Source: Azospirillum ramasamyi (GTDB taxonomy: Bacteria > Pseudomonadota > Alphaproteobacteria > Azospirillales > Azospirillaceae). From it: a stretch of 64,000 nt of DNA. Shown here one piece after another: positions 34,291-42,721 of the stretch. The stretch is taken from the NCBI RefSeq assembly GCF_003233655.1, contig NZ_CP029833.1:480603-544602 (forward strand), read 5' to 3'. Within the stretch, counting starts at the first letter, position 1, and every line of letters starts with the position of its first letter. Below the pieces are notes generated by a model. The model was not told where the DNA came from and did no database searches. It worked only from the letters and a program-made list of their open reading frames with translations. Position numbers and translations under genes: made by a program.

Positions 34291-34938
34291 CTAGTCCAGC
34301 GTACCGGCCGCCTCGTGCCGGTCCTCCGCCGTCGTCAGGATGGTTTCGACCGCGATGCGCAGGCCGGCGACCACCTGTTCGACCGCCATCGACGGGGAGC
34401 CCGGGTGGCGCACCGCCTGTTCGGGGGCCAGCGGGATGTGCAGGAAGCCGACGCGCATGGCCGGGCGCCGGACCGCCCGCAGATGGCAGGCGCCGTAGAA
34501 CAGGTGGTTGCAGACGAAGCTGCCGGCGCTGTGCGACAGGCCGGCGGGAATGCCGGCGTCGCGCAGGGCGGCGGCGATGGCCTTCACCGGCAGGCTGGCG
34601 AGATAGGCCGCCGGGCCGCCCGCCACCACCGGCGCGTCGATCGGCTGGTTGCCGGCATTGTCGGGAATGCGGGCGTCGTCCAGGTTGACGGCCACCCGTT
34701 CCAGCGACAGTTCCGCCCGGCTCTGCGCCTGCCCGACCCCGAGCAGGGCCACCGGCTCCGTCTCCGCCACCGCGCGGTCGAGCGCGCCGAGCGCCGCGCC
34801 GAAGACGCAGGGCATCAGGCGGGCGGCGACATGGTGGCCGCGGCACTCCCAGCCGTCGAGCTGCCGCACCGCTTCCCAGGACGGGTTGACGGCCTCGCCG
34901 CCGAAAGCTTCGAAGCCGGTGAGCAGGATCGTCGGCAT
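34291..34938 (-). CDS. pcp: Pyroglutamyl-peptidase I
   Basis: A 215-residue cysteine peptidase (family C15) that removes N-terminal pyroglutamate from peptides in the cytoplasm. The catalytic triad can be placed: Glu in LSLERVAVNLDD, Cys in SAGSFVCNHLFYG and His in VGFLHIPLAP. Start motif TILLTGFEAFGG is standard. The start codon overlaps the stop of the upstream DUF1989 gene as TGATG, so the two are co-translated. The pairing hints at a peptide or amide nitrogen salvage role. Confidence 0.95.
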   Translation of the reverse strand: MPTILLTGFEAFGGEAVNPSWEAVRQLDGWECRGHHVAARLMPCVFGAALGALDRAVAETEPVALLGVGQAQSRAELSLERVAVNLDDARIPDNAGNQPIDAPVVAGGPAAYLASLPVKAIAAALRDAGIPAGLSHSAGSFVCNHLFYGACHLRAVRRPAMRVGFLHIPLAPEQAVRHPGSPSMAVEQVVAGLRIAVETILTTAEDRHEAAGTLD

Positions 34939-35795
34939 CAAGCCGAGCCTTTCTCCCAGGACGGCGTCGGCAGAGTCATGCCGTGGTTGCCGCGATAGGC
35001 CGCGACCTCCGGCGACGACCAGCCCGCCAGCAGGGCCGGGTCGAGCCGGTAGACCTCGACGCCCAGCGGACGGCAGACCTCCAGCGGGTCGCGGGCGTCC
35101 GGTCCCCACAGCGGCACGCTGAGGTCGCCGCCGGGGCAGGTCGACAGGGCGCAGAGCAGGTCGATCTCGGCGAAGAATTCCAGGAAATCGCCCTTCTTGG
35201 CCGGGCAGGCCTTCATGAAATACTTGTCCTCGTCGTTCAGCCCGGTGACCTGGAAGACGTTCAGCACGTCATGCACGTCGAATTCGGTCAGGCCATAGGG
35301 GGCGACGGCGCGGGTCAGGTTGGAATGGCAATGGTGGTGGAAATCCTCGCCCGTCAGCATGCGGTTGACATAGGGATCGCAGCGCGTGCCCAGCAGGTCA
35401 TGGACCCGGCCGCCATACTCGTCGATGCCGTAATCGGCCAGCGTGTCGTGGGTGATGGTCGCCAGGGGACGCAGATAGGGCAGGGTCGACCACATCCGGT
35501 CGAAGGTGCTGACATGCGCCTGCTGGAGCTGGCGCGTGCGCGAGGCCCAGAAGCGTTCGCGCGGGTTGTGGCGGTTCCAGATGTTCAGGTCGGCGACCTG
35601 CGGCCCTTCGACGGTGACGATGCGGAACACATGGCCGGCCGGCACCGTCCAGGCACGGCCGGAGCGGATCGGCACCACGAAGCTGTCCACCAGTTCCCGC
35701 CCATCGGACTGCGACCCGATGCGCCCGTAGAAGGCGCGGTCCACGTCGAGCGCGGACCCTTTGCTGGCTTGGTAGGCGGCGGGATAGCTGGGCAT
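34938..35795 (-). CDS. DUF1989 / urea carboxylase-associated family protein
   Basis: A 285-residue member of the DUF1989 family, often encoded with urea carboxylase or carboxyguanidine degradation genes. Conserved segments are GPQVADLNIWN, DLLGTRCDPY and FHHHCHSNL, where Cys and His residues could form a metal site. The SPxNVF-type strand appears as VHDVLNVFQVTGL. No urea carboxylase is nearby here; instead it is joined to pcp by TGATG overlap. AGAGGAGA precedes ATG 35795. A nitrogen-scavenging role is inference. Confidence 0.87.
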   Translation of the reverse strand: MPSYPAAYQASKGSALDVDRAFYGRIGSQSDGRELVDSFVVPIRSGRAWTVPAGHVFRIVTVEGPQVADLNIWNRHNPRERFWASRTRQLQQAHVSTFDRMWSTLPYLRPLATITHDTLADYGIDEYGGRVHDLLGTRCDPYVNRMLTGEDFHHHCHSNLTRAVAPYGLTEFDVHDVLNVFQVTGLNDEDKYFMKACPAKKGDFLEFFAEIDLLCALSTCPGGDLSVPLWGPDARDPLEVCRPLGVEVYRLDPALLAGWSSPEVAAYRGNHGMTLPTPSWEKGSA

Positions 35796-35918
35796 CGCGG
35801 TCTCCTCTGGGGTTGATCGGGCCGGCCGGGCCGGCCGGCGATCATGACCAGGGAAGGGGACGGCGGGCAACAGCTGTTCGCACGGCCGCTCGCAAGGCCG
35901 CCCTTTGCGCAGCCCCGC

Positions 35919-36797
35919 TCAGGCCGCGGCGGCGGCCAGGACGCGGGTCTGCCGGGCGACCTTCTCGAAGGCGCGTTCCTCGATCTGGCGGATGCGCTCG
36001 CGGCTGACGCCGTAGCGGACCGACAGGTCTTCCAGGGTCAGCGGGGTTTCCGACAGGCGGCGGCAGGTCAGGATGTCGCGCTCGCGGTCGTTCAGCACGC
36101 CCATCGCCTCATGCAGCAGGGCGCTGCGCTGGCGGGCCTCGCCGCGTTCGACCAGCGAGTCCTCGACAGACGGACGCTCGTCGGCCAGCAGATCCTGCCA
36201 TTCGGCAGAATCGCCGTCGGCGTTCATCGGGGCGTTGAGCGAAGCCACGGGCGCCGACAGGCGGCGGTTCATGGCGACGACGTCGTCCTCCGGCACCGAC
36301 AGGTCGTTGGCGATGCGGGTCACGCTGTCGGGCTGCAGGTCGCCGCTGCCATATTCGCCCAGCTTCCGCTTCAGGCGGCCCAGGCTGAAGAACAGCTTCT
36401 TCTGCGCGGCGGTGGTGCCGATCTTCACGAGGCTCCAGGACCGCAGGATGTAATCCTGGATCGAGGCCTTGATCCACCACATCGCGTAGGTGGACAAACG
36501 GAAGCCGCGTTCCGGCTCGAACTTCTTGACGGCGGTCATCAGTCCGAGATTGCCTTCGGCGATCAGGTCGGACAGCGGCAGGCCGTAGCCGCGATAGCCG
36601 CCGGCGATCTTGACGACGAGACGGAGGTGGCTGGTGACCAGCTTGTGCGCCGCATCGACGTCGCCATGCTCGGTCCAGGCCTTGGCCAGCATGTACTCGT
36701 CCTCGGCCGTCAGGACCGGGTAACGGTGCGTGTCGTTGATGTAGCGGGACAGCGATTCGCCGGAATCCGGCGAACGGATGGCAATGGCGGAGCTCAT
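35919..36797 (-). CDS. rpoH: RNA polymerase sigma-32 (heat-shock) factor RpoH
   Basis: A 292-residue sigma factor. Region 2 (GLPLSDLIAEGNLGLMTAV, RLSTYAMWWIKASIQDYI) and region 4 with its helix-turn-helix (LTLEDLSVRYGVSRERIRQI) are intact. The RpoH box between them, AQKKLFFSLGRLKRKL, identifies it as sigma-32 rather than sigma-70 or RpoS. Azospirillum and related bacteria carry several RpoH paralogues, so this may be one of a set. GAGGA lies before ATG 36797, and a sigma-70-like promoter is at 36883-36910. It fits with the window's other stress genes (degP, hflKC). Confidence 0.95.
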   Translation of the reverse strand: MSSAIAIRSPDSGESLSRYINDTHRYPVLTAEDEYMLAKAWTEHGDVDAAHKLVTSHLRLVVKIAGGYRGYGLPLSDLIAEGNLGLMTAVKKFEPERGFRLSTYAMWWIKASIQDYILRSWSLVKIGTTAAQKKLFFSLGRLKRKLGEYGSGDLQPDSVTRIANDLSVPEDDVVAMNRRLSAPVASLNAPMNADGDSAEWQDLLADERPSVEDSLVERGEARQRSALLHEAMGVLNDRERDILTCRRLSETPLTLEDLSVRYGVSRERIRQIEERAFEKVARQTRVLAAAAA

Positions 36798-36882
36798 GTC
36801 ACATCCTCATGCAAAGCGATATGACGGGTGCAGGACTCCCGAAACGGCGAGCCCAGGCCTCTCCGGCGGAGCAGGCGGGGAT

Positions 36883-36910
36883 ATAGTACAAAATCGGTGC
36901 TGAAAGTCAA
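36883..36910 (-). promoter_or_regulatory. Candidate vegetative promoter of rpoH
   Basis: On the minus strand TTGACT (36910-36905) and TACTAT (36888-36883) are 16 bases apart, about 86 bases upstream of the rpoH start, in a locally AT-rich stretch. The -35 matches the alphaproteobacterial CTTGAC form. Confidence 0.55.
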
Positions 36911-37030
36911 GCGTGGCGGTCGGGTATCGCGCCGGACGCAGCCGCCGATTGACCTTCCTCAGTGCGCGGAAGCCCGGAGCGTGGCAGGACCGGGGCGTCG
37001 CCGGGCACCATCGCGAGGGAAGCGCATGTC

Positions 37031-37444
37031 ATGAAGATCGCTGTCGGCACCAAGGACTTCGAGACCATCGCCACCCATGGCGGCCGCACCCGCCGCTTCC
37101 TGGTCTATGAGGCGGAGGCCGGGAGCGACCCGGTCGAGACCGGCCGGATCGAACTGGCGGAGGAGGAGGTCCTGCACCTCTGCGGCGACGGCCGGCCCCA
37201 CCCGATCGACGCCGTGCGGGTGGTCATCACCGGATCGTCCGGCGCCGGATTCGTCGCGCATATGAAGCGCCGCGGCATCGAGCCGGTGACGACGACGGAA
37301 ACCGATCCGGTCCGGGCGATCCGCGGCTGGTTCGCCGGCACGCTGGACCCGGCCCCCGAACCGCAGCACCCGCATGAGCACCATGACGGCCATCATGACG
37401 GTCATAATGGGGACCGCCACGACGATGAAGGGCACCGCCGCTGA
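37031..37444 (+). CDS. NifX/NifB-like molybdenum-iron cluster-binding domain protein with His-rich tail
   Basis: A 137-residue protein. Residues about 1-105 fit the dinitrogenase iron-molybdenum cofactor-binding (NifX/NafY/NifB C-terminal) fold, starting MKIAVGTKDFETIATHGG with the ITGSSGAGFVAHMKRRGIEP core. The last 25 residues are a metal-binding-type tail with ten His (HEHHDGHHDGHNGD). Stand-alone members of this family occur outside nif operons and bind Fe-S or Mo-Fe precursors. No nif gene is in the window. GAGGGAAG precedes the ATG. It is divergent from rpoH. Confidence 0.85.
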   Translation: MKIAVGTKDFETIATHGGRTRRFLVYEAEAGSDPVETGRIELAEEEVLHLCGDGRPHPIDAVRVVITGSSGAGFVAHMKRRGIEPVTTTETDPVRAIRGWFAGTLDPAPEPQHPHEHHDGHHDGHNGDRHDDEGHRR

Positions 37445-37464
37445 GGCGGCGGCGGGCGTCCGCC

Positions 37465-38205
37465 TCAGACCGGGAAGCTGACGCTGGCGGTCGTCCCGGC
37501 GGCGTCGCTGTCGGTGGACAGCGTGTCGCCCAGCTGGCCGGCCAGCGCCTCGGCCAGCATCAGGCCGTCCTCGGCGGTGGTGTCGAACCCGGCGGGCAGG
37601 GCGCGGCCGTTGTCCTCCACCGTCAGGCGGGCGCGGCCGCTGTCGCCCTGCTGGCGCACGGTGATGCGGATCCAGCCGTCGTCGGGGAAGGCGTGGTGCA
37701 GGCAGCTGGTCACCAGCTCCGCGATGATGAGGCCGAGCGGCATCGCCTCGTACAGGCCGATCTGGATCGGGTCGGAATCGACCGTCACCGGCACGCGGGA
37801 CAGGGCGCCCGGCGTGCCTTCGCGCACCGCCTCGCACAGGGCGGTGACGTAGCGGCCGAGGTCGACATGGGTGCCGGCGCCGCTCTCGTGCAGCTGGCGA
37901 TAGAGGATTGCCAGCGCTTCGATGCGCACCATGGTCTGTTCATAGGCGGCGCGGGCGTCGGGGTCGCGGATGCGGCCGGCCTGCAGCTTCAGCAGGCTGA
38001 TCACCAATTGCAGGCTGTTCTTGGCGCGATGCTGGAGTTCCCGAAGCTCCGCTTCCAACTCCTGAATGCGGGCCGTCAGCCGATCGGTCGGGGACGTCCC
38101 TGACGCGACGCCGTCGCCCGGCTGGTCCGGAGGAGAATGAGCGGCCTGCGACCGCGAAAGCATCGGCATGGGAACGGACTCGGCTCGGTCATCATTGGTA
38201 AGCAT
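37465..38205 (-). CDS. Soluble HisKA_2-type sensor histidine kinase with altered N-box
   Basis: A 246-residue kinase without sensor or membrane segment. A coiled region leads into the HisKA_2 dimerisation domain (His in LQHRAKNSLQLVISLLKLQ), followed by an HWE/HATPase-type domain with the G-box VEDNGRALP and a GLMLAEALAGQL box. The N-box, usually ELVTNALKHAF, reads ELVTSCLHHAF: the Mg-binding Asn is Ser. Catalysis may be weak, so it could act as an HPt-like or regulatory protein. ATG 38205 is used; a GTG at 38217 and ATG 38169 are alternatives. No cognate regulator is adjacent. Confidence 0.87.
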   Translation of the reverse strand: MLTNDDRAESVPMPMLSRSQAAHSPPDQPGDGVASGTSPTDRLTARIQELEAELRELQHRAKNSLQLVISLLKLQAGRIRDPDARAAYEQTMVRIEALAILYRQLHESGAGTHVDLGRYVTALCEAVREGTPGALSRVPVTVDSDPIQIGLYEAMPLGLIIAELVTSCLHHAFPDDGWIRITVRQQGDSGRARLTVEDNGRALPAGFDTTAEDGLMLAEALAGQLGDTLSTDSDAAGTTASVSFPV

Positions 38206-38413
38206 CGTCGAAAACACTCGTCAATCTAAGCGCTTGTCCGGCCGGCCCCACCGGTTCTGAGGGAGTAACCCGCCGCGCCTAGCCGCAAAGACCGAGGCAT
38301 TCCGGTTATCACGCCGCAATCCGCCGGCTCCCGGATGGCCTGCGGACGGGGGCGGACGGGCGCACACCGAAAGATAGGTTGTATCCTGCGGATGCGCTGG
38401 CAAGAGTGGCCGC

Positions 38414-39454
38414 ATGATGATGCGAAAGATGTTGGGCTGGGGCCTGCTGCTGATGGCCCTGTCGGGCGGCTGCGCCGCGGTGGTCGGCGCCGGCGGCGAT
38501 CCGCAAATCGTCACGGCGACGGAGGTGCCGCTCGACCGCGACCGGCCGGACAGGGCGGCGGTCGGGCCGCTGCGATTCCTGGGCGGCCTGGAGATCGCCG
38601 GGTCGAGCGCCGGGGGCGAGCGGATCGGCGGGCTGTCCGGCCTGTGGATCGACCCGGCCGGCGAGCGCTTCGTCGCCGTCGGCGACACCGGGCTGGTGGT
38701 GGACGGGCGGCTGCGATCCGACGCCGCGGGGCGCCTGACCGGGATTGCCGACCTCGACGCCCGTCCGCTGCCGGTGGAGGACGGGATCACCCGCCGCAAG
38801 CGCCGGACCGATGCCGAGGAACTGGCCCGTCTGGCCGACGGCAGCTGGCTGGTGTCGTTCGAGCGCGACCACCGCATCCTGCGCTATTCCGCCGGCGCGC
38901 GCGGCCCGGAGGGCAGGCCGGTCCCGGTGCCCCTGCCGCCGGGGATGGAGGACGCTCCGGCAAACGGTGGGCTGGAGGCGCTGACCCGTCTTCCCGACGG
39001 CCGTCTGCTGGCCATGGAGGAGGGCGACGACGACGGCCGGCAGGAGCGCCGCGCCTGGATTTCCCGCATGGGCGCGTCCAAGGACGCCGTGCCGCGCAGC
39101 GCGGCGGACTGGCTGCCGTTCACCTACCGCGCGGCACCCCGCTACCGGCCGGTCGGCGTCGCCCCGCTGCCCGACGGCGGCGTGCTGGTGCTGGAGCGGC
39201 GGGTGTCGCTTCTGGGCGGCTGGTCGTCGCGCATTGCCCGGGTGGCGCCGCAACAGCTGAAGGCCGGCGCCGTCGTCGAGGGGGCCGAACTCGCCCGGCT
39301 GGAGGCGCCACTGGTGAACGATAATTTCGAAGCCATCGCCACCCGCCGCGGCCCGGCGGGGGAAACGCTGGTCTATCTGATCTCCGACGACAATTTCCGC
39401 TCGCTCCAGCGCACCTACCTTCTGCTGTTCGCCCTGGACGGCTCATCGTCCTGA
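38414..39454 (+). CDS. Phytase-like (esterase-like) domain lipoprotein
   Basis: A 346-residue exported lipoprotein. The signal peptide ends in a lipobox, LSGGC, making Cys20 the lipidated residue. The rest matches the 'esterase-like activity of phytase' family (PF13449 type): GGLSGLWIDPAGERFVAVGD near the start, LEALTRLPDGRLLAMEEG, and LVNDNFEAIATRRG with SDDNF near the end. These residues form a beta-propeller and probably bind calcium. Substrate is unproven; phosphate ester hydrolysis is a family-level suggestion only. Confidence 0.88.
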   Translation: MMMRKMLGWGLLLMALSGGCAAVVGAGGDPQIVTATEVPLDRDRPDRAAVGPLRFLGGLEIAGSSAGGERIGGLSGLWIDPAGERFVAVGDTGLVVDGRLRSDAAGRLTGIADLDARPLPVEDGITRRKRRTDAEELARLADGSWLVSFERDHRILRYSAGARGPEGRPVPVPLPPGMEDAPANGGLEALTRLPDGRLLAMEEGDDDGRQERRAWISRMGASKDAVPRSAADWLPFTYRAAPRYRPVGVAPLPDGGVLVLERRVSLLGGWSSRIARVAPQQLKAGAVVEGAELARLEAPLVNDNFEAIATRRGPAGETLVYLISDDNFRSLQRTYLLLFALDGSSS

Positions 39455-39469
39455 GGCGTTTTCCCCGAC

Positions 39470-39501
39470 CCCCGTCCGTCTCCGACCAAAGTCGGACGGG
39501 G
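39470..39501 (+). terminator. Possible terminator after the phytase-like gene
   Basis: CCCCGTCCG / CGGACGGGG (9 bp) can enclose a 14-base loop; an alternative inner hairpin TCCGAC-CAAA-GTCGGA (39481-39496) competes. No T-tract. It may instead be a switchable leader element of the following transporter gene. Confidence 0.4.
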
Positions 39502-39576
39502 CGATGCCCGCTGCGGATTTGACAGCGCCGCGCCCTTGAGGCTAGCTGCCTCCATATGCTTTCAGGGGAAACAATC

Positions 39577-40506
39577 ATGGCGGCGAGCGATAAGCTGGGG
39601 GCGGGAGAGGTTGCCGCCGCACCGGCGGTTCCGACGGTGGCCCCCGGCCTGAGGCGGGCGGCGCTGCTGACCCTGCTGGCGATGCTGGCCTTCGCCGCCA
39701 ACTCCATTCTGTGCCGGCTGGCCCTGACCCAGACCGCCATCGATCCGGCCGGCTTCACCCTGTTGCGGATCGCCTCCGGCGCCGCCAGCCTGTGGCTGAT
39801 CGCCCGCGCGACCGGGCACGTGAAGGCCGGAGCGGGAAGCTGGCGCGGCGCGGCGGCGCTGCTGGCCTATGCGGCGGCCTTCTCCTTCGCCTATCTGACC
39901 ATGACCGCGGGAACCGGGGCGCTTCTGCTGTTCGGGGCGGTGCAGGCCACCATGATCCTGGTCGGGCTCTACCGCGGTGAACGGCTGGCGGCGCTGCAAT
40001 GGGGCGGGCTGGGTCTGGCGCTCTGCGGGCTGGCGCTGCTGCTGGCGCCGGGGCTGTCGGCGCCCGACCCGCTGGGGGCGCTGCTGATGGTGGCGGCCGG
40101 TGCGGCGTGGGGCGCCTATTCGCTGCTGGGGCGGGCCAGCCGCGATCCGATCGCCACCACCGCCGGCAATTTCCTGCGCGCCGTTCCGATGGCGGCGGCG
40201 CTGGCCCTGCTGTCGGCGCTGGCCGGTCCGTTTACCGGCGGCGGGCTGCGCTGGGATGCGGGCGGGCTGTTCTACGCCGTCCTGTCCGGGGCGCTGGCGT
40301 CGGGCGTGGGCTATGCGATCTGGTACGCCGCGCTGCCGGCCCTGACCGCCGCCCGCGCCGCTTCCGTCCAGTTGAGCGTCCCGGTCATCACCGCGCTGGC
40401 CGCGGTTCTGGCTCTGGGCGAGCGGATCACGCCGACGCTGGCGGTCTCCTCCGTCGCGGTTCTGGGCGGCATCGCGCTGGTGATCGTCGGAAAGCGGCGG
40501 GCTTAA
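39577..40506 (+). CDS. EamA/DMT-superfamily transporter
   Basis: A 309-residue inner-membrane protein with ten predicted helices in two EamA repeats (about 25-155 and 165-300). Motifs such as LAFAANSILCRLAL and GAAWGAYSLLGR are typical. DMT exporters move amino acids or other small metabolites; the substrate is unknown. AGGGGAAA before ATG 39577 supports that start over the ATG at 39556. Confidence 0.9.
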   Translation: MAASDKLGAGEVAAAPAVPTVAPGLRRAALLTLLAMLAFAANSILCRLALTQTAIDPAGFTLLRIASGAASLWLIARATGHVKAGAGSWRGAAALLAYAAAFSFAYLTMTAGTGALLLFGAVQATMILVGLYRGERLAALQWGGLGLALCGLALLLAPGLSAPDPLGALLMVAAGAAWGAYSLLGRASRDPIATTAGNFLRAVPMAAALALLSALAGPFTGGGLRWDAGGLFYAVLSGALASGVGYAIWYAALPALTAARAASVQLSVPVITALAAVLALGERITPTLAVSSVAVLGGIALVIVGKRRA

Positions 40507-40631
40507 AAGGGAACCACTCACCCCGCCTGCTCATATCATCAGGCTTTACGCTTGCCCTCGAACGGCGGGCGCGGCCGTCCGGCCGCTTGCCTTCGCAGGC
40601 ATGGGCCTGCGGGGCCGCAGTCGCGGCCCTC

Positions 40632-40670
40632 ACCGCCGGGCGCAAGCCGCAACTTACGCCCGGCGGTTTC
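40632..40670 (+). terminator. Probable terminator after the DMT transporter
   Basis: ACCGCCGGGCG / CGCCCGGCGGT (11-bp perfect stem, 40632-40642 and 40657-40667) with 14-base loop, followed by TTT. It overlaps the end of the convergent kinase gene. Two further short palindromes lie just upstream (40574-40587, 40595-40615). Confidence 0.6.
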
Positions 40671-42498
40671 ACACGGGGACCACCTGCGCCCGTTCCAGCG
40701 CCACGAGGTCGGCGGGGCGGCTGCGCAGGCGCCCCGGCGGGAACAGCACGGTGGCGGTGGTGCCGCGCCCCAGCACGCTGGACAGCACGAACCGCCCGTC
40801 CTGCATCTCCACCAGCGACTTGACCAGAGGCAGCCCCAGCCCGGTTCCGGCATAGCGCCGGGTGTGGGAGTTGTCGACCTGATGGAACGGCTCCATCACA
40901 TGGTCGAGCTCGACGGCGGGAATGCCGATGCCGGTGTCGCTGACCCGCAGGCGGAGGCTGCGCGCCGCCCGATCCGCCTCCACCGCGATCCGGCCGCCGG
41001 GCGGCGTGAACTTCACGGCGTTGGACAGCAGGTTCAGCAGGATCTGCCGCACCGCGCGGGCGTCGGCGTAGAGGATGGGCAGGGGATCGTCCAGATTCGC
41101 CGTCAGGTCCACGCCCTTTTCGAGCGCCAGCGGCTCCATCTGGCGCAGGCACTCGCCGATCAGATCCTCCACCGCCAGCTCCTCCTGGTGCATGACGTAT
41201 TTGCCCGATTCGATCTTGGTGGTGTCGAGGATGTCGTTGATCAGGCTCAGCAGATGCTGGCCGGACCGGCGGATGTCGCCGACATACTCGGTCTGCTTGG
41301 GCGTCATCGCGCCGAAGATGCCGCTTTCCAGCGCCTCCGCGAAGCCGATCACCGCGTTCAGCGGGGTGCGCAGCTCGTGGCTCATGTTCGCCAGGAACTG
41401 CGTCTTGGCCCGGTTGGCGGCGTCGGAAACCTGCTTGGCGGCGATCAGCTCCGCCTCGATCCCGTGACGGGCGGCGATGTCCTGGATCAGCCGGTGCTGG
41501 CTGTCGCGCAGCGCCCGCTCGCTGCCCTGCAGGTCGGCCATCGCCTGTTCGCGCTGCCCGGCCTCGCGCAGCAGGGCCAGCATCATCAGCCCGAGCACCA
41601 GCGTTCCGGCAAGGCCGGCGGCGGCCAGCATGACGGCCTTGGACCGCCAGGGGGCCAGCACCGCGTCGCGCGACGACGATACCGTCACCACCAGCGGCAT
41701 TTCGGTCGAGGCGCGGTAGCTGAGGATACGACGCGGCCCCTCGGACGGGCTGTCCAGCATCTCGGTGCCGGCCGGCGCCTCCTTCAGCAGGCGGGCGAAC
41801 AGCGGCAGATGGAGGGCCGACCGGCCGATATGGGTGTCATGGTCGGGGAAACGGGCCATCACCGGCCCGTCGGCATGATAGAGCGTCACCACGGTGTCGC
41901 CGGGAAGCGCCAGCGTCCGGTAGAAGCCGCGGAAGGCCGTCGGCTCCATCACCGCGACCACCACGCCGGCGAAGCGCCCGTCCGGGGCGTTCAGCCGCCG
42001 GCTCATCCCGATGAACCAGGTGCCGGAGCTGCGCCCCCGTGCCGGATTGCCGACGAAGACCCCGTCCGCTCCACCGGCGACCAGCCCGTCGCGGTGGGCC
42101 ATCAGGTAATCGCGGTCCGACAGGTCGAGGTTGGCGGGGGTCAGCGTCTGGGTGTCGTGGACCAGCCTGCCGTCGGCGGCGACCACCAGCATGGCGCGGA
42201 TCAGCGGCGACTGGCCGGCCTGACGGTTCAGCAGGGCATGCACGTCGGCATCGCCCCGGTCCCAGCTGTCGCCACGGACGGCCAGCACCTCCGCCACGCC
42301 GGACAGGATTTTCGCTACGCCCGAAAAGCTGTCGGTCGCATGGCGCTCCAGCACCTGCGCCGTCGCTCCGTTCTCTTCCCGTGCCTGGGCGACCGTCTCG
42401 CTGCGCTCATGCAGGACGTCATAGCCGATCATGGCGTTGAAGCCGACGATCAGCGCCACACCGAAGGCGCCCATTCCCCGTTTGAGACGCGAGATCAA
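40669..42498 (-). CDS. dCache sensor histidine kinase
   Basis: A 609-residue membrane kinase. A first membrane helix (about 10-28) and a second (about 292-315) flank a periplasmic dCache sensor, in which LSDRDYLMAHRDG and SRRLNAPDGRFAGVVVA resemble the ligand-binding strand pattern. Cytoplasmic HisKA (His in NMSHELRTPLNAVIG) and HATPase (LLSNAVKFTPPGG; DTGIGIPAVELDHVM) domains follow; there is no receiver. The start is a TTG at 42498; the next ATG is nine codons in (42474) but GGGGA there is too close. No cognate regulator lies beside it; the 40-residue peptide gene at 42599 is immediately upstream. Confidence 0.92.
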   Translation of the reverse strand: MISRLKRGMGAFGVALIVGFNAMIGYDVLHERSETVAQAREENGATAQVLERHATDSFSGVAKILSGVAEVLAVRGDSWDRGDADVHALLNRQAGQSPLIRAMLVVAADGRLVHDTQTLTPANLDLSDRDYLMAHRDGLVAGGADGVFVGNPARGRSSGTWFIGMSRRLNAPDGRFAGVVVAVMEPTAFRGFYRTLALPGDTVVTLYHADGPVMARFPDHDTHIGRSALHLPLFARLLKEAPAGTEMLDSPSEGPRRILSYRASTEMPLVVTVSSSRDAVLAPWRSKAVMLAAAGLAGTLVLGLMMLALLREAGQREQAMADLQGSERALRDSQHRLIQDIAARHGIEAELIAAKQVSDAANRAKTQFLANMSHELRTPLNAVIGFAEALESGIFGAMTPKQTEYVGDIRRSGQHLLSLINDILDTTKIESGKYVMHQEELAVEDLIGECLRQMEPLALEKGVDLTANLDDPLPILYADARAVRQILLNLLSNAVKFTPPGGRIAVEADRAARSLRLRVSDTGIGIPAVELDHVMEPFHQVDNSHTRRYAGTGLGLPLVKSLVEMQDGRFVLSSVLGRGTTATVLFPPGRLRSRPADLVALERAQVVPV

Positions 42499-42598
42499 CC
42501 GACGGTCCGCCGTGTCCGGTCATGGATCGACCGATGCTACACCGCGAACCGCAATGCCGGAAGTCGCCTTGTCGTGGAAGAGGGGGTGGCTTGTTCCC

Positions 42599-42721
42599 TC
42601 AAAGGCGGACGGACGGGCTGGAGAACTGCGCCGCGGTCGAGTGGTTGATGGTGTTCAACGCCACCGCCGCGCCCAGCGCGATCACGGCCGCGGCGGCAAA
42701 GCCGAGGAACATGGCCTTCAT
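42599..42721 (-). CDS. Small single-span membrane peptide (40 residues)
   Basis: A very short gene between the dCache kinase and the DUF3553 gene. The product begins MKAMFLGFAAAAVIALGAAV and ends in SSPSVRL; residues about 4-24 form one hydrophobic helix. GGGAGA lies 7 bases before the ATG, a strong ribosome site, and the third-position GC pattern is that of a gene. I recall similar peptides of about 40 residues, ending in a polar S-x-V-R-L tail, in other alphaproteobacteria, which supports reality but gives no function. It could be a regulatory peptide for a membrane protein such as the neighbouring kinase. Confidence 0.8.
   Translation of the reverse strand: MKAMFLGFAAAAVIALGAAVALNTINHSTAAQFSSPSVRL

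Noticed and set aside
37031..37444. Evidence of a nitrogen-fixation (nif) cluster
   Set aside because: A NifX-like fold alone is common outside nif operons; no nifHDK, nifEN or NifA-type gene is in the window, and the sigma-54 activator at the edge is too incomplete to name.
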